This document shows positions 4,699-8,953 of a DNA stretch of 8,953 nt, in pieces. Within the stretch, counting starts at the first letter, position 1; each line of letters opens with the position of its first letter. The notes under the pieces are model-generated. The model had not been told where the DNA came from. It saw nothing but the letters and a program-made list of their open reading frames with translations, and ran no database searches. The DNA is from RGIG464 sp045643185. GTDB lineage: Bacteria; Myxococcota_A; Bradymonadia; UBA4248. The DNA lies in NCBI GenBank assembly GCA_045643185.1, contig JAZUKH010000272.1, forward strand, positions 1-8,953, written 5' to 3'. Made by a program: the position numbers and the translations under genes.

Positions 4699-7095
4699 AT
4701 GGCTAAACAATCGAACGCTAAGGCTGACGCCAAAAATAAAAAAAATTCCTCAAAGTCCAAAAACGCCAAAAAACAAGCCGCAAAACCCTCTCTGCTCAGA
4801 CGCTGTGTCAGATTTGTCATCATTGCCGGGCTTTTGCTCGGACTGATCGGCTGCGCCGTCGTCGCCGGCGCCTTTTGGTATTATTCAAGAACACTGCCCG
4901 GCATCTTCTCGTACGACGACTACAAACCAAAACAAATGTCGGTCATCTACGACAAAATGGGCGAACCCATCCTCGAAATGTATGAGGAAAAACGCATCGT
5001 CATTCCTTTTGACGACATTCCCATGCACATGCGAAAAGCCATGATCGCGGCCGAGGACGCAAACTTTTATCAACACGAAGGCCTTGACTACATTGGCATC
5101 CTGCGCGCCGTCATCGTCAACATCAAACGCGGTGGTTTCAGCCAGGGCTCATCGACCATTACACAGCAGGTCGTCAAAAACCTGCTTCTCACCCCAGAAA
5201 AACACCTTTCACGTAAAATTCAGGAAGTGTTGCTCGCCAGACAGATCGAACAGGCTCTGAACAAGGACGAGATTCTCGCGATCTACCTTAACCACGTGTA
5301 TTTCGGACACGGCAACTACGGCGTTGAGCGCGCTGCCCAGTTCTATTTCGGCGTACACGCCAAAGACATGACCGTCAACCAGGCCGCGACCATCGCTGGA
5401 CTCGTCCAGTCGCCCGAGCGCCTTTCGCCCAAAAAACATCCAGAAGCGGCACACACACGACGCGATTACGTCCTCAAACAGATGTACGAAAAAGGGTTCA
5501 TCACTGAATCTGTCTATAACGAGACGAAAGCCGAAAAAATCGTGTTGGGTGAAGCACCACAGGGCCATATCGGCCTTGGACCATACTTTGCCGAAGTCGT
5601 TCGACAGGAGCTCGTCGCCAAACACGGTAAGGAATTTGTCGACACGGCTGGACTCAAAATTTACACGACACTCGACCCGGATGCCCAAAAAATGGCCGAA
5701 AAAGCCTTCATTAATGGCATGCACAACTTCGACAATCGCCATTACATGAATCGACCGCTCAAGGATCCGTCCAAAAAGCGCCCAACCACGTTCAAAAAAG
5801 ACACGAATTACGAAGCCAAGATCACCAAGATCGATGGTGACACCGTTTATTTTGAACTTGGTGGTCAAGAGCTGCCCTATGCCCCGACGCCACGTCAAAA
5901 GAAACAGCTTCCGATCGACGAGACCTTCAAAGTTGGGCAGACCTGGTTCGTCCAGGTATCGGCGTTTGAAAATGACAAGCCGTCCAAGATCTTCATTCCG
6001 ACGGGGGCCAACGGCGCGCTCGTAGCGATCGACCCGGCGACGCGCGAAGTCCGCGCACTCGTCGGCGGCTACAATTTCAAGGAATCGGCATTCAACCGCG
6101 CGACCCAGGCACAACGCCAGACCGGTTCATCCTTCAAGACCTTCGTCTATGGCGCAGGACTCGAAGCGCGCACGATCACGCCGTCCACCATCATCGACGA
6201 CGCACCCAAAGTTTTTTATATTCCCGGACAAAAACAGCCTTGGAGTCCCAAGAACAGCGACAACAAGTTCAAAGGCCCCATGACGACACGAACGGCGCTT
6301 GCCCTGTCACGCAACACGATCGCCGTCGACGTGCTTGAGCGCACGGGCATCGACCAGACCATCGACTTCGTCAAACGCCTCGGCATCACGTCGTCGCTCG
6401 TCAACAACTTTACGCTCGCACTCGGCTCGTCTACGCTCAACACGCTCGAAGTCACCAACGCCTACGCCACGATCATCGACGGCGGCGTCCACAAATCACC
6501 CGTGTTTATCACCAAGATCACACAGGGCCCAAACACCATTCCGTTACCGCCACAGACCCAGAGCAAGGCCATTGCGCCCGACGTGGCTTACGTCCTCGCT
6601 GACATGCTCAAATCCGTCGCCACAGAAGGCACTGCCAAGAAATACCTTGGCAAGTTCGGACGCGACATCGGTGGCAAAACAGGCACCACGAATTCAACCA
6701 AGGACGCCTGGTTCGTTGGCTTCACACAGGACCTCGCCTGCGGCATTTACGTCGGTTACGACGATCCAAAAACGCTCGGACGCGGAGAAGGCGGCTCGAC
6801 AACGGCACTACCGATCTTCGCCGAGTTTATGACCGATTATCACAAGGAGCTGCCGTTACGGAATTTTAATAAACCCGCTTCTGTAGTAGAAATGGACGTT
6901 GATGCGGCCACCGGGCTTTTGCCGCGCGACCCAACGCAAAAATCGCGGCACGAAGTCTTTTTGGCCGGCACCGAACCAACACGCCCGGCACCCGCACCGG
7001 ATGCCGAGAACAGCCAGGACTGGATCCTGCGACAGCTCGATACCAACACCAACGAAGAAGCCATTGACGCTGGCTCGGATGACGACGCTTTCTAG
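4699..7095 (+). CDS. mrcA: Bifunctional penicillin-binding protein, class A (PBP1A type)
   Basis: A 798-residue inner-membrane enzyme that polymerises lipid II into glycan strands and cross-links their peptides in the periplasm. It has a Lys-rich cytoplasmic tail (1-35) and one membrane helix (about 39-61). The glycosyltransferase domain shows E119-D-A-N-F-Y-Q-H (catalytic Glu119), S148-Q-G-S-S-T-I-T-Q-Q157 and R172-K-I-Q-E176. An OB-like insert typical of PBP1A precedes the transpeptidase, which has all three motifs: S477-S-F-K480 (acylated Ser477), S537-R-N539 and K660-T-G662. The tail is acidic. Length is close to E. coli PBP1A (850). The frame is open to an ATG at 4585, adding 38 residues, but those codons lie in the GC-rich hairpins. 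The ATG at 4699 gives the usual short basic tail, although no Shine-Dalgarno is evident for it. It is first in an apparent operon, with 3 nt to the next gene. Confidence 0.95.
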   Translation: MAKQSNAKADAKNKKNSSKSKNAKKQAAKPSLLRRCVRFVIIAGLLLGLIGCAVVAGAFWYYSRTLPGIFSYDDYKPKQMSVIYDKMGEPILEMYEEKRIVIPFDDIPMHMRKAMIAAEDANFYQHEGLDYIGILRAVIVNIKRGGFSQGSSTITQQVVKNLLLTPEKHLSRKIQEVLLARQIEQALNKDEILAIYLNHVYFGHGNYGVERAAQFYFGVHAKDMTVNQAATIAGLVQSPERLSPKKHPEAAHTRRDYVLKQMYEKGFITESVYNETKAEKIVLGEAPQGHIGLGPYFAEVVRQELVAKHGKEFVDTAGLKIYTTLDPDAQKMAEKAFINGMHNFDNRHYMNRPLKDPSKKRPTTFKKDTNYEAKITKIDGDTVYFELGGQELPYAPTPRQKKQLPIDETFKVGQTWFVQVSAFENDKPSKIFIPTGANGALVAIDPATREVRALVGGYNFKESAFNRATQAQRQTGSSFKTFVYGAGLEARTITPSTIIDDAPKVFYIPGQKQPWSPKNSDNKFKGPMTTRTALALSRNTIAVDVLERTGIDQTIDFVKRLGITSSLVNNFTLALGSSTLNTLEVTNAYATIIDGGVHKSPVFITKITQGPNTIPLPPQTQSKAIAPDVAYVLADMLKSVATEGTAKKYLGKFGRDIGGKTGTTNSTKDAWFVGFTQDLACGIYVGYDDPKTLGRGEGGSTTALPIFAEFMTDYHKELPLRNFNKPASVVEMDVDAATGLLPRDPTQKSRHEVFLAGTEPTRPAPAPDAENSQDWILRQLDTNTNEEAIDAGSDDDAF

Positions 7096-7098
7096 ACC

Positions 7099-8061
7099 AT
7101 GATAACACGTTTGCTGATCAAAAATGGTTTGTCTGCCATGACGAACCTAGCCTGCCTACTCGCAGCGCAGGCTGCCTTCGCACAGGACGCCATCGCACCA
7201 ACCGATGACCTGAACGGCAGTGTTGTGTCCGAAAACACTGAAGTGCAAAACGAAGATCAGGACACGGCGACATGTCTCACAAGGGAAGCTTACGAAACCA
7301 TTCAAGCAAACGTCAACCAGGCCTTTTTTGGACACCTCGACGTTGAAGGCGCAGACAAGATCATTCAGGATGTCCTTGCCAACATCGACTGCGTTGAAGA
7401 CCAACGACAACGCGCGATCTTCTATCTCGAAAAAGGCATGATCGACGACCGACTTGGTCGCCCAGACTCAGCCACCCAATATCTCAGCAGTGCCGTCTCG
7501 GTCTGTCGAAGAAACCGCATCGACTGTCTCAACGTTACATACCTGCCAGACAACGTCTCGCAAAACGTCGAAAAGATTATGAACGACGTCGCTTTTTGCC
7601 CAGATCCCGGCACGAATCAATACATTCAGATCGATAACGAGAATCACCCGTTCGGTCTTAATTTCGTGCCATTCGGTGCGCCACAGTTTGGTCAACACGA
7701 CAAACGCGCCGGTGCGATCTACGCGTCCATCCAGGCATCCGGCTTGTTGCTCACCATCATTGGCGCGTCCATCACGGGCTTCTACATGAACGAGTGCAAG
7801 AGCAGCAACGCGTGTGGAAACGGCAACGTTCTGCCCAAGGACGAACACGCCGCGAAGTCTGCACAGGCCACCATGTATAGCGGGATCGCCTTACTGGGCG
7901 CAGGTTACCTCGCCAGCGTCATCCACGGACTCATCAACTATACCGCCAAAACACAGATCATTTCTTACCCAAAAGAAGCCGATATTCTGTCACAAACGAA
8001 TGTTGTCAGCCCGATCATGCTCGAACAGGGCGCCGGCATCGCTTACTCAACGCGTTTTTAA
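7099..8061 (+). CDS. Exported Cys-containing protein with two C-terminal hydrophobic segments, unknown function
   Basis: A 320-residue protein I cannot name. Residues 1-28 look like a signal peptide (hydrophobic LACLLAAQAAFA, cleavage before Q29-D30). An ATG at 7138 (Met14) would also give one. Residues 60-145 are helical in character and resemble TPR-like repeats (FYLEKGMIDDRLGRPDSATQYLSSAV, 108-133), but I would not insist on that. A motif FVPFGAPQFGQHDKRAG (189-205) leads into hydrophobic segments at about 206-230 and 257-282. This layout, Pro-Phe-Gly...Gln-Phe before a membrane helix pair, recalls small membrane proteins annotated in myxobacterial-type genomes. The mature part has seven Cys (59, 98, 136, 143, 167, 233, 239), suggesting disulphides in the periplasm. 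It starts 3 nt after the PBP stop, so a role in cell-wall synthesis is possible but inferred only from position. Confidence 0.8.
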   Translation: MITRLLIKNGLSAMTNLACLLAAQAAFAQDAIAPTDDLNGSVVSENTEVQNEDQDTATCLTREAYETIQANVNQAFFGHLDVEGADKIIQDVLANIDCVEDQRQRAIFYLEKGMIDDRLGRPDSATQYLSSAVSVCRRNRIDCLNVTYLPDNVSQNVEKIMNDVAFCPDPGTNQYIQIDNENHPFGLNFVPFGAPQFGQHDKRAGAIYASIQASGLLLTIIGASITGFYMNECKSSNACGNGNVLPKDEHAAKSAQATMYSGIALLGAGYLASVIHGLINYTAKTQIISYPKEADILSQTNVVSPIMLEQGAGIAYSTRF

Positions 8062-8062
8062 C

Positions 8063-8067
8063 GGAGG
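8063..8067 (+). promoter_or_regulatory. Strong Shine-Dalgarno for the nucleotidase gene
   Basis: GGAGG lies 6 nt before the ATG at 8074, in a 12-nt gap after the previous stop. It is the best ribosome binding site in the window and fixes this start. Confidence 0.85.
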
Positions 8068-8073
8068 GAAACC

Positions 8074-8631
8074 ATGAAACGACCTGATTATATCTGTATT
8101 GACATGGATGGCGTCCTTGTCGACATGCACACGCCGCTCATTCGCTTATATGGCGAAGACCCGGCCAATTATCAAACAGACGAGGCGCTCGCCCCCGTCG
8201 GCGAATGGGGGATCTCAGTCGAACGCGAAGACCTTTGGCCAAAAGGCCACTTCTGGGACAAGATCGAAGCCGCCGGCGCACAATGGTGGCAGGATCTGCC
8301 CGAATTACCATGGACACAGGATCTCTGGCACGCCGCCATCGATACAGGCGCCAGCGTCCTCGTCCTCACCACGCCAGCCCCATTCCCCGCCTGTGCTGCT
8401 GGAAAATCGGCCTGGTGCAATCAACATCTCAACACCTCGAACATCATGATCGGCAAACCCAAATACGCCTGTGCAAAACCCGGCTCATGGCTCATCGACG
8501 ACCGCGCCATGTACTGCACACGCTGGGAAAAGGAAGGCGGTGAAGTCCTTTCACTCAAACGCCCCTGGAACCCAACTGGCATGGAACCGCAAACGATCAT
8601 TGACCTGCTTCGCTCCCTCAAAAAGGCTTAA
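8074..8631 (+). CDS. 5'(3')-deoxyribonucleotidase-like HAD phosphatase (NT5C type)
   Basis: A 185-residue cytoplasmic protein expected to remove phosphate from (deoxy)nucleoside monophosphates. HAD motif I is D10-M-D12-G-V-L-V-D17 (nucleophile Asp10, acid/base Asp12). Motif II is L98-T-T-P, motif III lysine is probably in G127-K-P-K130, and motif IV is L140-I-D142-D143-R-A. The length and the spacing with a cap between motifs I and II match the cytosolic type C 5'-nucleotidase family (PF06941). A Trp-rich stretch (W45, W55, W61, W71, W72, W80, W85) lies in the cap, which contributes to base recognition in this family. Substrate preference cannot be read from the sequence. folD starts 3 nt downstream, so the pair may be linked through pyrimidine deoxynucleotide and folate metabolism. 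That link is inference. Confidence 0.85.
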   Translation: MKRPDYICIDMDGVLVDMHTPLIRLYGEDPANYQTDEALAPVGEWGISVEREDLWPKGHFWDKIEAAGAQWWQDLPELPWTQDLWHAAIDTGASVLVLTTPAPFPACAAGKSAWCNQHLNTSNIMIGKPKYACAKPGSWLIDDRAMYCTRWEKEGGEVLSLKRPWNPTGMEPQTIIDLLRSLKKA

Positions 8632-8634
8632 TTC

Positions 8635-8953
8635 ATGACCACACTGCTCGACGGTAAAGCCGTCTCACTCTCTTTACAAAACGAAATTCGCGAACGCTGT
8701 GCCGCCGCCTTTACGCCCGAAACAGCGCCGCGTCTGTGTGTCATCCTCGTGGGCGAAAACCCGGCGAGTGCCACGTATGTCAAAACGAAATGCAAAATGG
8801 CCGAAAAACTCGGGTTTAGGCACGAAGTCTTTCATTTCGACGAAAATGTCTCGTCCAAAGAAGTCGAAGACACGATCGACCGTCTAAACGAGGATCCAGA
8901 CTGCGACGCGCTTTTTGTGCAGTTACCGCTGCCCAAACACCTCGACAGCGTGG
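8635..8953 (+). CDS. folD: FolD, methylenetetrahydrofolate dehydrogenase / cyclohydrolase (partial, 3' end missing)
   Basis: The first 106 codons of FolD, cut by the window end. The protein interconverts 5,10-methylene-, 5,10-methenyl- and 10-formyl-tetrahydrofolate using NADP, supplying one-carbon units for purines, thymidylate and formyl-methionine. It begins LLDGKAVS. The folate-site signature VGENPASATYVKTKCKMAEKLG (39-60) contains the catalytic Y48-x-x-x-K52 pair. V95-Q-L-P-L-P100 is the other family signature. The start is ATG 8635, 3 nt after the nucleotidase stop, with a modest AAGG (8623-8626) 8 nt upstream. The Rossmann domain lies beyond the window. Confidence 0.95.
   Translation, partial: MTTLLDGKAVSLSLQNEIRERCAAAFTPETAPRLCVILVGENPASATYVKTKCKMAEKLGFRHEVFHFDENVSSKEVEDTIDRLNEDPDCDALFVQLPLPKHLDSV

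Noticed and set aside
4517..4846. Open frame of 109 codons on the + strand starting near the terminator
   Set aside because: It begins within the terminator stem and overlaps the N-terminus of the PBP gene out of frame. The sequence is basic and low in information.
5209..6114. Open frame of 301 codons on the - strand inside the PBP gene
   Set aside because: It is fully antisense to a gene with all catalytic motifs intact. Its translation shows no recognisable domain, and the codon bias of this genome leaves long antisense frames open.

Overview
The window is about 9 kb of chromosomal DNA with seven genes, all on the + strand: six complete and one (folD) cut by the window end. It looks like a Gram-negative bacterium. 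The genes include a beta-barrel outer-membrane protein with a terminal aromatic residue, a Cys-anchored lipoprotein, and a bifunctional class A penicillin-binding protein. The style of the envelope proteins (acidic Ala/Asp-rich linkers, a secreted protein ending in two hydrophobic segments) and the palindromic GTAGAGACG repeat fit a deltaproteobacterial-type lineage such as Myxococcota or Bradymonadota. That placement is an impression only. No rRNA, tRNA, CRISPR array, transposase or phage gene is visible.

Layout. 1-110: non-coding, with a long imperfect palindrome and a second small hairpin. 180-2752: a two-gene unit, a GNAT N-acetyltransferase followed 2 nt later by a lipoprotein zinc metallopeptidase related to family M49 (dipeptidyl peptidase III-like, HEACH plus EEFKA motifs). 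2753-3149: a 397-nt intergenic region holding a long hairpin, phased A/T tracts predicted to curve the DNA, a perfect 7-1-7 dyad, a good sigma70-type promoter, a leader hairpin and repeated TTRCGTAGAA boxes. 3150-4475: a secreted beta-barrel protein with an acidic Ala/Asp-rich N-terminal domain, closed by a strong intrinsic terminator at 4496-4530. 4531-4698: a GC-rich structured leader. 4699-8953: an apparent operon with gaps of 3, 12 and 3 nt: class A PBP (PBP1A type), an unrecognised exported Cys-rich protein with two hydrophobic segments, a 5'(3')-deoxyribonucleotidase-like HAD phosphatase, and folD.

How the genes fit together. The middle of the window is about the envelope: peptidoglycan synthesis, an outer-membrane barrel, a peptidase lipoprotein and an exported protein of unknown role. 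The end turns to nucleotide and one-carbon metabolism (deoxynucleotidase, FolD). The operon may only reflect housekeeping co-expression. I found no convincing undescribed multi-gene system. The best leads are the regulatory region before the barrel gene, the structured leader before the PBP gene, the M49-like lipoprotein and the uncharacterised exported protein.
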